From the NCBI GenBank assembly GCA_964030785.1, contig OZ034977.1, positions 34,561,552 through 34,625,551 of the forward strand: 64,000 nt of DNA, written 5' to 3'. A model generated the notes under the pieces. The model did not search any database and was not told where the DNA came from. It saw only the letters and a program-made list of their open reading frames with translations. How positions within the stretch are numbered: position 1 is the first letter of the stretch; every line of letters begins with the position of its first letter. The position numbers and the translations under genes were made by a program. Shown here piece after piece: positions 14,625-26,861 of the stretch. Source of the stretch: Siderastrea siderea. Its lineage: Eukaryota; Cnidaria; Anthozoa; Scleractinia; Rhizangiidae.

Positions 14625-17600
14625 ATGTCCTCGCAACCAGGCGAGGAGGCGGCGGGGCCAAGCGGCCTCGACCGCCAAGACACCTTGACGTTACTTGGCC
14701 TGAACACCTCCTCGGACTCAGAGCCAGAAGAGACAAACCTGTTATGTCCTGAAGAGATGGGAGACAGCGAAGAGATGGTGGACAGTGACGACCTCTGTCA
14801 AGAGGCCTTGGATCGTTTCGAACGGCAACGTGCCTTTCAAACCCACCTCCTTGAACAAAGTGGCGGAGGTTTGGATACCAGGGCAGACGGCGCCTTCGAG
14901 TTTGACATCCGCAATTATGTCGACCGTCGGAGCACGCGTATGGGAGTGCATGAACGTCATTTCAACACCCGTTTACGCCAAACGGGGAACTTGATTCCAG
15001 GTCAAAACATCACGCAAGCCCTACAAGATGCTTTACGTCGAGCCGTGAATCAAGTGTTAACCACCACGCCTGACCTCAACGATCAAGATCGCCTCTACTT
15101 TACCATCGGCTCAAACCGTCTACATAATAATTTTCAGGGCTGGGGATTACGTGCGGGAGAATGGCGGCAAGACAGAGAGCGTGTGGAGGCCCTATTCCAC
15201 CGTTTAGCGCAAGCCTTGAACAGCAACGAACAATTTGAAATGGATGACTCCTTTCAATTAACCATTACTCAAGTCCAACATGCCCCCCAGGGAACCGGCA
15301 AACCCCGTCGTGGCAAACCCGGGCACCCAACACTCCAAGCCTTAACGGCCAAGAAAACCTCAGTCATCCGCATTCAAAATGACGATAAACTCTGTTGTGC
15401 CAGAGCCCTCGTCACGGCCAAGGCCAAAGTGGACCAACACCCGAAATGGGAATCGATTCGACATGGAGGGAAACTTCAAAAAGGATTGGCTCTCTTGCTC
15501 CATCACGAAGCCAAGGTGCCCTTCGGTCCTTGCAGTTACGAAGCGTTAAAGGCCTTCAGTAAAGCCCCGTCCCTGGCTGGCTACCAGATCATCCTGGTGG
15601 ATGCTCAACGGTCGTTCCACATCACCACCTATGGAGACCCCAAAGACAAACAACTGATGCTACTGCACGACCATGACCATTACGACGTGATTACCCGTTT
15701 GCCTGGGTTTTTCGGATCCAGTTACGTCTGTGCCTACTGTTGGAAACCCTACAATACCGAGGGAAAGCATCGCTGCAACAAGAAAAAACAATGCGGGTCC
15801 TGTCGCCAAAAAGAGTGCCCTGATTTCCAGGCAGCGTACCCTCGAGCCCAGAAAGCCACTGAACGTTGCCACAGTTGTCATGGGGACTTTTTCGGAGACA
15901 CTTGCCTCCAAGCCCATCTCGGCAAGGACCACACGGGCAAACCTGCGGCCAACCAAGAGTCCTCCGTGTGCTTTCGTCGCCGTCGCTGTCCTAACTGTCT
16001 GAAGCAAGAAGTAGGACCCCAAGCCCTTGAAAAGCACAAATGCTACTATGTGGACTGCCCGTCTTGCCATGAGTACGTGCACAGTGAAACTCATCTTTGT
16101 TTTATTCAAAGACCCACCAAGCCTCAAGACAAGAAGAAAAGAAAGAGGAAACACCAAGGAGGGCCTCGCGCCAAACGAGGGGCAGCAGCCGCGGAACCTG
16201 ATACCACCCCAGAGGAGGAGGAGGACCTGCCACCCTTGCACGTGTTTTTTGATATTGAAGCCATGCAACCCGACGAACAACACATTGCCAATCTCCTCGT
16301 GGCTGAAACCGAAGACAACGATCAACCTATGCGTTTCCCAGGCCCCTCTTGTACCCGAGATTTTCTCGAATGGCTGGATACCCTCACGTTGAACGACACC
16401 CGACAAGTCAATGTACTGGCTCATAATTTCCAAGGATACGATGGCTATTTTGTCGTCCAGCAATACCATAGTGACAACCGGATCGTCCAGCAGCTCCGCA
16501 ACGGGTGCAAACTGCTAGAGGTCAAGCACGATAGGATCCGTTTCATCGATTCACTCAGTTTCTTCCAGATGCCTTTGTCCGCCTTTCCCGCAACCTTTGG
16601 ATTAACGGAATTGAAAAAAGGGTACTTCCCCCACAAGTTCAATATCCTGGCCAACCAAAACTACGTGGACATCGTCCCGGCTCTCGATTACTACATGCCC
16701 GAAACCATGTCTCCTGAAGGCAAACAAGTCTTAGAAACGTGGCATCAAGAACAACGCGAGAAGGAGGTGGTCTTTGACTTCCAACAAGAGTTGGTAGCCT
16801 ATTGTGAATCAGATGTACGGCTCTTGAAACAAGGATGTCTGACTTTCAAACGGTTGTTTGAAGCTCAAGCGGGGTTCAACCCCTTTGACCACATCACCAT
16901 TGCTACTGCCTGCAACATGGATTTACGCATGAACCGGATGATCCCTAACAGTATTGCCAGTGAACCCACCCTTACTTGGAAGAAGAATAACGTCAATCAA
17001 TCCTACGAAGCCATCGAATGGTTAACCTGGTGCCAACAACACCAAGCCCCCCATATTCAACATGCGAAAAATGCCGGCGAGTATCGCATCCCTGGTACCA
17101 AGCTCCATGTGGACGGTTTCGATGTGACGACCCACACGATCTACGAATATCACGGTTGTTTCTGGCATGGATGTACTCGCTGTTTCCCCAACCGTTACGA
17201 AAAACATTGACGCCTCTGTGATCGGTCCATGCAAGATGTCTACGAAGCCACCCAACAAAGGACCAAACATTTAAGAGAACAAGGATACACCGTGGTGGAA
17301 ATGTGGGGATGCGATTGGGCCAGTCTCAAAGACACCTCCTCTGACATCCGTACGTTTGTAGCCAACCTTCAAACCACAAAACCCCTGAATCCACGCGACG
17401 CTTTCTGTGGAGGACGTACCAATGCGGTGAAACTGTACCATCAAGTGACCCCCAGTCAAAAGATCCATTACATCGATGTGACCTCCTTGTACCCATGGGT
17501 CAACAAAACCTCTGTCTACCCTAAAGGACATCCGACCTTCATTACACATCCGGGTCACACGGACATCCACCAGTACTTTGGGTTGATTCAGTGCCGAATC

Positions 17601-18761
17601 CTGCCTCCCCGTGAACTGTACCATCCCGTCCTGCCTTACCGTCATGACAGCAAACTGCTCTTTCCTCTCTGTGCCCGTTGTGTGGAAGAAGAAATGGACA
17701 AACCTTTTCTAGACAAATCCTATCATTGCCCTCACCCCGACGAGGAACGCGCCCTGACAAGTACCTGGTGCAGCCCCGAATTAGAGAAAGCCGTCGAGCT
17801 CGGGTACCAAGTCCAGTACATCTATGAAGTCTGGCATTTTGAAGAAACCTGTGAGGGGTTGTTCCGAGACTACGTCAACACTTGGTTGAAAATCAAGCAA
17901 GAAGCCAGTGGGTGGCCCAAAGGAGTCAACACCGAAGAACAAAGACAGTCCTACATCCAAAAGTACTACGAGAAGGAGGGCATCCAGCTGTAGTACGACA
18001 AAATCGAAAAGAATCCAGGGTTGCGTACCCTGGCTAAAATGATGCTCAATTCCATGTGGGGTAAATTTGGACAACGACTCAACAAGACCCAAGTCCAAGA
18101 ATTTGATGACCCCCAAACCTTCCACCGTTTCTTGGACACCGATAGCTTGGATGTACGTCACGTCTCCATTATCAACGACCAAATGGTGGAGGTCCATTAT
18201 CAGCACCAAAAGGAAGACATCCCCGTCTCACCCAACCTCAACATCTTCATCGCTTGTTTCACGACCTGTTGGGCCCGTCTTAAACTCTACAAGACCTTGG
18301 AATCCTTAGGAGAACGGGTCTTGTACTACGACACAGACTCCATCATCTACTACACAAACGAAGGACAACCCAACCCAGACTTGGGTCCTTACCTCGGGGA
18401 TTTCACGAGTGAATTGGACAAGGACGACTACATTCTGGAATTCGTGTCGGGTTGTCCCAAGAATTATGGTTACACCACAAAGGAAGGCAACGTGGAGTGC
18501 AAGGTTCGAGGTTTTCGCCTCAACAGTGAGGGAAAAACTCAGTTAAATTTTAATATCATGAAGCAGAACGTGTTGGATGAAATCCAAAAGCCACTTCTCA
18601 AACCGCGTGAAACCCAAGTCCATACAATGTACCACATCGTGCGCAATCCTAAAAACTATCAACTCTACACCTTCTCCAATTCCAAACGTTACCAGCTCGT
18701 CTACGATAAGAGAGTCCTAGATGCCAAGACCTTCCAAACGTATCCCTACGGTTTCCAATGA
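14625..18761 (+). pseudogene. polB: Protein-primed family B DNA polymerase, two in-frame stops
   Basis: One frame of 1,379 codons from ATG 14625 is interrupted by TGA at 17208-17210 and TAG at 17991-17993. Motifs in order: a Cys/His-rich region (about residues 365-490), Exo I FFDIEA (about 543), Exo II HNFQGYDGYF (about 600), Exo III YCESDVRLL (about 725), a YHGCFWHGC endonuclease-like motif (about 840), Pol A DVTSLYP (about 950), Pol B KMMLNSMWGKFG (about 1138) and Pol C YYDTDS (about 1234). This is the Polinton DNA_pol_B_2 type. The stops separate exonuclease from polymerase motifs, and motif A from motif B. Every catalytic motif is still recognisable, so the damage is limited. Confidence 0.93.
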
Positions 18762-18804
18762 ATCCAATCCAAAAGCCCAACAAGTGATTGATCATCTACG
18801 AACC

Positions 18805-18872
18805 TCGTTTGTAAAACCGAAGGAAATCTGGAATTAAATCGTTTGTAAAACCCAAGGAAATCTGGCATTAAA
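18805..18872 (+). repeat. 34-bp tandem duplication after polB
   Basis: Two adjacent 34-bp copies start TCGTTTGTAAAACC at 18805 and 18839, differing at a few bases. They contain ATTAAA hexamers that could act as weak polyadenylation signals for the polymerase transcript. Confidence 0.75.
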
Positions 18873-19503
18873 TTATTTTTGTTTTCCAACATGGCGTCTT
18901 TTTTTTTTTTTTTTGGAGTCCAGGGACCACCCCCGATGCTAAAATTGGACTTTGGACTTTGAGCCCGCGTTGCTCAGCGGTCCTGAGCCCACGATCCCTT
19001 TTCTGTACTCGTCAGCGGTTTCCCATCCCAAAACACGTGACTTCCGGTTCCGGTCATTTCCGGTCCTGTGACTTCCGGTTGAGCCCCCCATCCTTATGGA
19101 CAGTGGTTTCCGTTCCCATGACAACCCCTCGACCAATCAGAAGCCTCGCATCAAAACGAGGTTAACTTACCCCAACCTTGCATACGGTGAAATTTGAATT
19201 AACCAATCAGCATTCAGTAGGCGGGAAAACTATGGTGTCCTGACGTCACGCAGATTTTGTGCTCGCTGATTGGTCACACACAAAATATGCAAATCGATGC
19301 TCGCTTCGATTTCTGCCTGATCAGCGAAACGTGTTAGACATGTGGTTTTCTTTTGTATGGTACAGCGTTTTCTTCAAGTAAACCACTCTGATTTATTTCG
19401 ATTTACAGTCACAGCTTTCAATTTTACCGTGTTTACAACTGTATGAACTACATGAGCAACCGGAGTCGAATTCACAATTTGTTTGCGGCAGACTTTGCTG
19501 TCT
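18873..19503. other. Right-flank non-coding region holding the unresolved element boundary
   Basis: A poly-T tract near 18900-18914 is followed by GC-rich sequence with GTGACTTCCGGTT repeated about 32 bp apart (near 19038 and 19070), ACCAATCAG twice and its inverse CTGATTGGT, and an ATGCAAAT octamer near 19287. These are promoter-like elements, but the nearest downstream coding sequence ends here in the opposite orientation. They may belong to the element's right terminal repeat or to an unrecognised transcript. Confidence 0.4.
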
Positions 19504-22500
19504 TCACTGACTGGACTCGCTTGCGGAGCTTGTTGAGGACTTCGTTGTTTTCAGTGACTGGACTCGAGTGCGAAGAAGCTTGTTAAAGGTCTTCTCTAGT
19601 CCAAAGTACATTTTCACTAGAAACGTCACATCATGGCCGTTCTCTTTGACCTCAGTCATCAAATTTATGTCCGCCAATTGAGCGGCTCTGACAAGTGTGG
19701 GATCAAGAACAATCGGTCGCCTGTCCTTGTGAAAATCCTCTTCATCGTTGTTTTCTTCGTATTTCAAGTCTGGTTTTATCCCAGCGTTCAAGGCTTGCGA
19801 TAGTCTTGCCTGCTGACGAAACTGCCGTTGAATCTCGGCAAGACTGGTTTTATCGGGGTGAAACGTAATCGTTAGTGGAAGAACTTTCTGTTCATCAGAA
19901 CCAGGCAATGAGAAATCTTGCGGGGTTTTCCACGCGTTCAGCGAGTCTTTGGCCCCGATAATTTGCAGTTGCACCGCAGGAATGCATTTGACATGTACTG
20001 CCAACGTGTCAGTGGAGGCGTTGAATCGTGCTCCAAGGAAGGCTCTAAATGGAACTAGGAGTCTGTATCGATCTGCCGTAGGATGAAGTTTTCTTTCAAT
20101 CACTAACACTTGTGATCTGTCTGCAAACATCCACGTAGCGTACAGCAACTCTTTGGTTACCCTGGGATCTTCTCTCTCCCATTCTACGGAGGAACATTTG
20201 ACATACTGGAGGTGGGTTTTCAGAGAGTTTAATGATGGTCTGCTTTCCTGGTACTTCTGTGCCGTTTGAAAATCTATTGTTGTCAAAGGTGCTTCGCTAG
20301 CCAGGAGGCGTGCGTTTTCCAAGAGTTTGTTCTTCAGTACTTCAACATCTTCCTTCGTTCCTGGTGGTACAATCAACTCGGCTTCTCCTACACTCCTTGT
20401 ATATGGATCAATTTCATCACAATCCTGGCAAAAAGAAAGGTAAGACCCATTTACTTTATTGCTTGTTTTTCCGAAATCGTTAGAGGACAGTGAAGGCTTT
20501 GTTTGGAGTCACGATCTCCCTTTGGAAAATTATGGTCATTTCATGTTATTGTTCGAAGGTTTGTTAATAGTCTTTCTACATAAGCTTCTGTGTAAGCTTA
20601 ACAGTTTGGGAAGAAAGTTTTCGTCAATACTACAGTGAGTTTTATACAGTTAATATCAAAGTATTAAAGGTAGTCATATCAGGGCTCAAACTTGTTATTT
20701 ACTGTAAGTTTATCATTACCAGCTGTCCCATTTCATCGCTGCTGTCATCCTCATCTTGATCTTCTTCTGTAGTTCTGCAAGTCTAACCAAATGCAAATGT
20801 TTTTGCATGATCCTTTGCATTGCCGTTTTCGTTTTGTTATCGTTTCGTTCTTTATGCTTACCTAATGTTACAATGCATAACATACTGAAAACTAATATCA
20901 TGATAATATTTTATAAGGTTTCTTAGCTTTTGGGATGCATCTGATATGCTTCAATGTCAGATTTATCTTATTTAGATGAATGCTCAGATGTGAGAAGTAT
21001 ATGAATGTAAGGACATTACTGTGTAGGAAGGTTTGCAGTCCTTTTTGTTCCAAAAAAAATCATTTTGTTACATCCTGAAGTTGATTTTCATCCCTTTTGT
21101 AGGAAATGCCAAAGAAAAAGTAACCTCAACATTTAGTCTCTAACCCTAATCACAAAATAGGCCCAAACAATGCCCTTTGAAAATATAATATTGACATCTG
21201 GTTGTCTTTCTGGAAGTCAAAATACTACACATGTTTGGTGTAGGACTAAATCCAATCCTATCCTCAGCATTAAAATATATCAAAACAACCAGTTATTAAT
21301 ATGCTTTCTTCAAGTATCTGGTCTTGCAAGAAGTTACAACTTTGTTATTTGTGTTCTGGAAACAGGTACAAAATAAGAGTGGTCAAAAATTAGCTATTAT
21401 TTTAATAACATGGTCTGTTCAAAAATATTTTTGCATCATACATACCTGGTTGTCGTTATTGTGCTGACTTGTAATGGTTGTTTTATGTGACTGGAAAAAA
21501 GGTATTTCCTAAGTAGAGAGAGAACAGTATTTTGAGTATGTATTTAAAAAGCCGGAAGATACATTCATATTGATGGAAACCCAAAATAATGGTCCAGTTT
21601 TGTTTAAACTACCGTATTTACTCGAATGAGTGCTGCAGCGCTTATTAAATTTTTTCACGCCTCAAATGTGGCGCTTATTCGAGGGCTGCGCTTATTTGAG
21701 GGCGGCACTTATTTAAAAATTGGACGCGATGAAGAAATCTTTTCTTTTAATTTAATGGTATATTTTCTATCTGTACGAAAATTTTATAGTAACTAATGGA
21801 AGCGGCTTTTGTCACCATTTGTCTCTTCCAGCACTTGAACAAAATGTTACTAAAATTGTAAGCAAGTATGAGAATGAAGTTCCCCCGTCTCCTAGGTTAA
21901 AATGCTGTTTAAGCCAAACTAAAAAAAGAAGCATCAGATCTTCCTAGGTTTGAACTAAAGAACATGGCTTTTGATGAGAAAGAAATTTCCAATGCTGGTT
22001 TAGAGTTGCTTTGTAGTGGTTTTTTAGATATATGAAATTCCTCAAATAAGCGCTGCATCGGGACCGCGGCGCTTATTAATTTTTTTAGTTCCAAATGTGG
22101 CGCTTATTCGAGGGCGGCACTTATTCAGTGGTGGCGCTTATTCGAGTAATTATAGTACTCTAAAACTACAGGTTAAGTGCCTCAGGATGGAAACAGATTG
22201 CAACTTGAAAAAGTCGGGCTGCTTTTTTTCAAGTTTTTCCTCATTCCTAGCAAGAACCATCAACATGTATGAACTGATTACATGTAGTTTTGTTCTCCTT
22301 GTAGAATTCTTAGACTATTTTGTGTATAAGAGAATGCTCTTTGTTTTGATTTAACCAGACTGTTGACTCCAAAACAAAAACACCTGTGGCTTAGCTCCTT
22401 TAAGAAACTTAATGGCATGTGTTTCCTAGAAGTGATAAAAGCCAGTATAGCATATGTATTCACCTTGGAGAGTTCTTTTGAGTGGTCTTTCAACTGGAGA

Positions 22501-25500
22501 CGTTTTACCTTTGCACTGGATGAAGTGGCCAAGATAGCTTCTCTGCTGCTTATGTGGAGAGCACAGTTTGCCATCTGCTGTGCCAGGATGGATTCTTGAT
22601 AATCTTTCTCTGTGGATGGTCCCTTTTTGCCACGACCATAGCTAATGCTTCCCAGTTTTGTACTTTTGTGTGCTGTTTCCATCAGTGCATCACTAAAATT
22701 CCTCAAAGTTAGTGGCTGCCCACTCAAGACTCCATCTTCCCTAGCCTGGTCGATGTAATAACCAGTGTAAACAGCAATTTGTTTAATTGTGGCAGTCACT
22801 GACCCTGTGCCAAATATTTGAACAAACTGAAATCCAAGCAGGCACCTTGCATGAATGTCAAATTCTTTGCCAGTGAGGTCGGTAGGGGTTTTGAGAAGCC
22901 AAAGGTAAAGCTGATAAAGGCCACTGCCAAAATCATCAAGTATTTGGAATCTCAGACCAGTGATATTGGATTCTTTAAGGAGTGTCGTGAAATGTTTGAA
23001 GAGGGTTAAAATGCCATTTTCACTGAATCTTATGCTGGTTTCATCACTAGAATCAACCTTTCTGGCAACCTTTTTCAAAGCATTTAGCCAAGGCTTCTTG
23101 TCAAGGCCCAGATCCATCAGTACTTTTGTAATCCTCCTGCATATCGTTTCTCCAGATCGAAGACCATAATGCATTGTTGGTGGATAAAAGTGTTTTAAAG
23201 GCGTCCCTAAAATAAAAACAGAATCTATTTATTATTTGGTGCAATCAAATAAATTTTCTTATCTTCCTTGTTACCAAATATAATTTATTGGTCCCATTTG
23301 ATGTGACAAAAAATGATCACAAAGTGATAAAATTTGTAGCAGTATTTACTTTTTAATTGTCTACAGTAACAGTAAACCTTTTATAACATTTAGAAAAAAA
23401 TTGAGATAACAGGCATAACTTTTGATCAGGTATTTTACATTTATATCACTGTTCATTTGGATTTGCTTGTCTAATTCAAATTTTCGCTACTCCTCGAGAA
23501 TCAGATTATTTGAATTAGGTGCCCCCTTGCACATGTATGGTGATCCTACTTAGAATTTTAAATAAATATCACACTTTACCAAAACCTCTAACCGGTTAAT
23601 TCTTTTACATACCAGTGATGTTTTCTCTTCCCATATTGCCAAAGTGGACTTTTGCAAACAAGCGCCTGTTTGTTGTGTTGTCTTTTCTTTGCCCCAGCCA
23701 TTCATGGTACTGTGAACTAAATACAAAGAACATTATGTAATTATTTGGTCTGGTCTTCAAGTGAGGGAAATTATGTAGCTCAAGAGAAAGTAGATTCAAT
23801 TGTTACATGTACCTAATTTTCTCTGTTTCCTCTAGACTCCATGATGGTTGCTCAAAAAGGATTTTCATGTCCCCAAGTTGGTCAACATGCTCAGGTGCCT
23901 CTGGTATTGGAAATGAGGAACAGGCAGTGGAGGCTCCTGTGCTGTTTCTCCTTGCCTTGCCATCTGCAGTTGTCCTTCGCAGAACAGATAGAGTTTGGCC
24001 AGTGATAGGATGAACTATTTCTTTCAACTCTGCGAGTTGCTTGTAGACGTTTTCTCCGCAGATCTTGGCTGCCATAAAGTTGTCATCACCCATCCACAGT
24101 GCTAAGAAATAAACATATTTATACTACTTGACATTTTAGAGTTAAAATGTGCACCAATGTGCTGTAGCTTAACCCACATGCCTGTAGCTTAACTCAGTTT
24201 CTGTATTATGAAGCAACTGAGAGTATTGCTACTTCCCCCTGGATGGGATGCTAGTCCATTGCAGGGTTACCCCAGCAGTATGTCACCAGTACCCATTAAT
24301 GCACCTGGGTGGAGAGAGACAGTGGGGAGTCAAGTTTCTTGTCTAATGAAACAGCATGACAATGCGTAGACCAGGCCTTGAACCCCTGACCACCGGGTCT
24401 GAAGTCCAATGCACTCACAACTACACCATGGCACCCCCACATGTGCAGTGGAAACACTGTTATAAACTTAGATGTGGGGGAAATTAAAACATTGTGTAAT
24501 TGATTGATTCCACTGATAACATGAATTGTATCTTCCTTGAATTCTGTTGTAATTTAATATTAAGACTTGAGACCTTGTCAATCACTTTTCTCAAGATTAA
24601 ATTCTGATGTAAGGCTGTCATCAACAAAACAACAAATTTGTTACAGGTGTGCAAATCAGTAGGACATTTTGACAGTGTTCAGACAAGAAATAACTTGTAA
24701 GCTGTTAAAAAGACGTGCATCCTTTCATAGGTTAATTAGGTGTAGCTAGACTTTGTACACACAAAACTTACCCAGCTTAAGTACCAAACTCAACAAGTTG
24801 TTGGGCTCAACAAGTTTCAGTTGGATACTTGTTTCGCCGGTGCAAAAAGCAGACCAATTAAGGTAGCGGAATTCATCGAGGTAATCGTACATGACCATGA
24901 TGTTATTAGGGAACTGAATTGCTCCTTGTATGCCTGGTTGCCTTAACATGAACTGAATATGTTTTGCAACATCTGTGTATGCAGCTACTATTTCTCCATT
25001 TCTGATGAACTGTAAGCCAATTTCTTCTTTTAACCTATCTTTAGTTCCACGTAATGCATCCACAATGGTGTCCCTTGTAAGAGGGGAAGATAATATGTGA
25101 AAAGTTCATTTTTAACCACAGAAATTCTTACTGTACTCAAGGTTGCCAATGTTAGGGGAAGTTAGGTGTTTCATAGTCAGGAATTTTTTTTGGTATGAAA
25201 AGAAAAGTGAGGGAAATTCGAAATTCCTGTTCAAAGTCAGTGAAAAGTTAGGGAGACACATACACAAGCACACAAGGTCAATTTTTGGGCCAGGGACAAA
25301 TTGCCTTGAATACTCCCACTACTTCATACCAGTTTAAATTTGTGCAGCTAGTTGCTAGGGCCAGAATCCCTTTACACAGAGGGTACAGGGACAAGACAGG
25401 AACTAGTCCCCTTCTGTGTGTGTGACACCTCCATTAGAAAAAAAATTAAAATTAAGGTTCCTTGCCTCAGTTAATTACAGATTGCTAATTGTCACTTGTG

Positions 25501-26387
25501 ATTTTCCCTCATTAAATGTTTTTCATGTAGTGTCTTCATTTATTGTGGTTTTAAGTGGTTGAGATTGACTCGAGTACAGGTATACCTACATTAGGTAAAT
25601 CTTACCTCGGAAGGATAGGATTGAGGCCGGTTTTTTCTTCTAATTTCTTTCCCCAGTGCCCTCTTAGAATAGAGTTTACTTGGTTTTGGCCGATATTAAA
25701 GGAGGAAACGACCCCTAAACCAAACTCGAGGAATGCTTCGTGGTACTTTTTTACAAACATTGGCATTAGAGTGTTCTTAAACACCTTTCCTTCACAACAG
25801 CTGAGCATGGTCTCGCATGCAAGACTATTATTATCAATAATTAATTGCTCTAACAGAGTCTTCTTCTCATTTCGGTCGTCGAGAAATTGTAGAAATCGCC
25901 TGCTGCCGCATGTAGTTGAATCTCTCATCGGGCTGATGCTTTGAAGAAGTGATCTTGTGCGGGGACAGGGAGAGACGGCAAGTTCTCTTGGAAGTGAGGG
26001 AAAAGTCCTGAATATGTTCTCACACAGTTCAATGAATTCATTCTTCAGAGCCTCTCTCCGGATTTCACCCGACTTGTTCCTGCACTTTTCGTACATGAAT
26101 TGACTTGTTTGTACAGTTTTAGCGATTTGTGGAAGGGCAATCTCCACAAGCTCTTCGTTGGACAGCCTTCCATTGAAAAATTCTCGAAGCCTGGCCTTCC
26201 GGTGGTAAGGGCTCAGGTCTTTGTCCAAAAAAACATCGACAGCCTCCTTGCAGCTTATAAAGGGTTTCGCTTCGGGGCGGTGATCGGTATATGTTCGGTA
26301 GTGCCTGTACAAATTTTGTCTACAAGCAAATGCATTTTCACAGGAGAGGCATTTAAGTCTTGCCACTTTTCTTTCCGGGGACGACAT
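19504..26387 (-). CDS. Seven-exon gene, N-terminal C2H2-like finger, function unknown
   Basis: Coding exons (minus strand): 26387-25606, 25073-24772, 24101-23813, 23716-23613, 23206-22464, 20782-20720 and 20424-19504. Each boundary has GT/AG and all phases fit, giving 1,067 residues. The start ATG is followed by CLSCENAFACRQNLYRHYRT, a C2H2-like finger. Exon 3 opens with ALWMGDDNFMAAK, exon 6 is acidic (EEDQDEDDSSDE), and the C terminus is serine-rich. No domain beyond the finger is recognised. Its head-to-head partner is transposase-like, so this may be a transposon-derived protein; that is inference. Intron 5 holds a MITE. I see no lesions. Confidence 0.75.
21610..22157. repeat. MITE-like element in intron 5, TA-flanked
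   Basis: The left end TACCGTATTTACTCGAAT and the inverted right end ATTCGAGTAATTATAGTA bound about 548 bp. Both subterminal regions repeat GGCGCTTATTCGAGGG-type blocks in inverted orientation. The ends coincide with a TA dinucleotide, as for Tc1/mariner-like targets. No coding capacity. Confidence 0.75.
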
Positions 26388-26861
26388 TGAAAATTATCGT
26401 TAAAGGACCGGAAACCATAAGATTGTAGCAAACAAAAACATTTGCAACTCTTTTGCCGGTGAACTTTAAATTTGCCGCCAAAACTGGGTCATCGGCGTGC
26501 GGCAACGCGCTTGCCAGCTCTCGCCAGGCAAGTTTTTCGTTGAGCCGTCCTAAACAATTTACGTCGTTCTTTATGAAAGTAAACCAAGAACCAGCGAGAA
26601 AATTATTAGGAGAGGCCAAAAGAATATTAGTATTGTCTTTATTTTGATTACATACAAAGGAAAAGAGTTTCGAAAAGTCGTTTCTAGTTTGGTTTCGAGT
26701 GCAAAAAACATGCAAAACAATGCAACTACTGCGTTATTTAGGCAATATCGAAATGTCACTTCCGGTGAGGACACCATGGTTTTGACTGCCGCTCGTACTG
26801 CGGGCGCAGCCACCGTATGCAAGGAATGGGCCCCCCTTACTACTGACATTGGAAAGCAAGG
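26388..26861. promoter_or_regulatory. Intergenic space between head-to-head genes
   Basis: The 474 bp separates the ATG of the seven-exon gene (minus) from the ATG of the SAP/transposase-like gene (plus). It must hold both promoters. I see no convincing TATA box. Short ORFs here show no recognisable domain. Confidence 0.4.

Larger units (their letters stand above)
1..19000. mobile_element. Endogenous Polinton/Maverick (adintovirus-like) dsDNA element, decayed, left end outside window
   Basis: A compact block of about 23 genes carries the diagnostic Polinton/adintovirus set: rve integrase with chromodomain, penton-like and double-jelly-roll-type capsid proteins, adenain-like protease, FtsK/HerA-type ATPase and protein-primed PolB. 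Parvovirus-type PLA2 and adenovirus pX-like peptides favour the adintovirus side of the group. Nearly all genes run rightward; SLOG and two genes next to PolB run leftward. Genes are spaced by a few bases or overlap, and base composition is clearly more GC-rich than the flank. Several genes have stops or frameshifts, so this copy is a fossil. I found no terminal inverted repeat inside the window. The right boundary lies somewhere between about 18,873 and 19,440 and is set here only approximately. Confidence 0.9.

Noticed and set aside
4034..17993. In-frame stops as a recoded genetic code read by the element's own tRNA
   Set aside because: All three stop codons occur, true frameshifts are also present, and the tRNA-like loop does not give a stop-reading anticodon. 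Decay is simpler.
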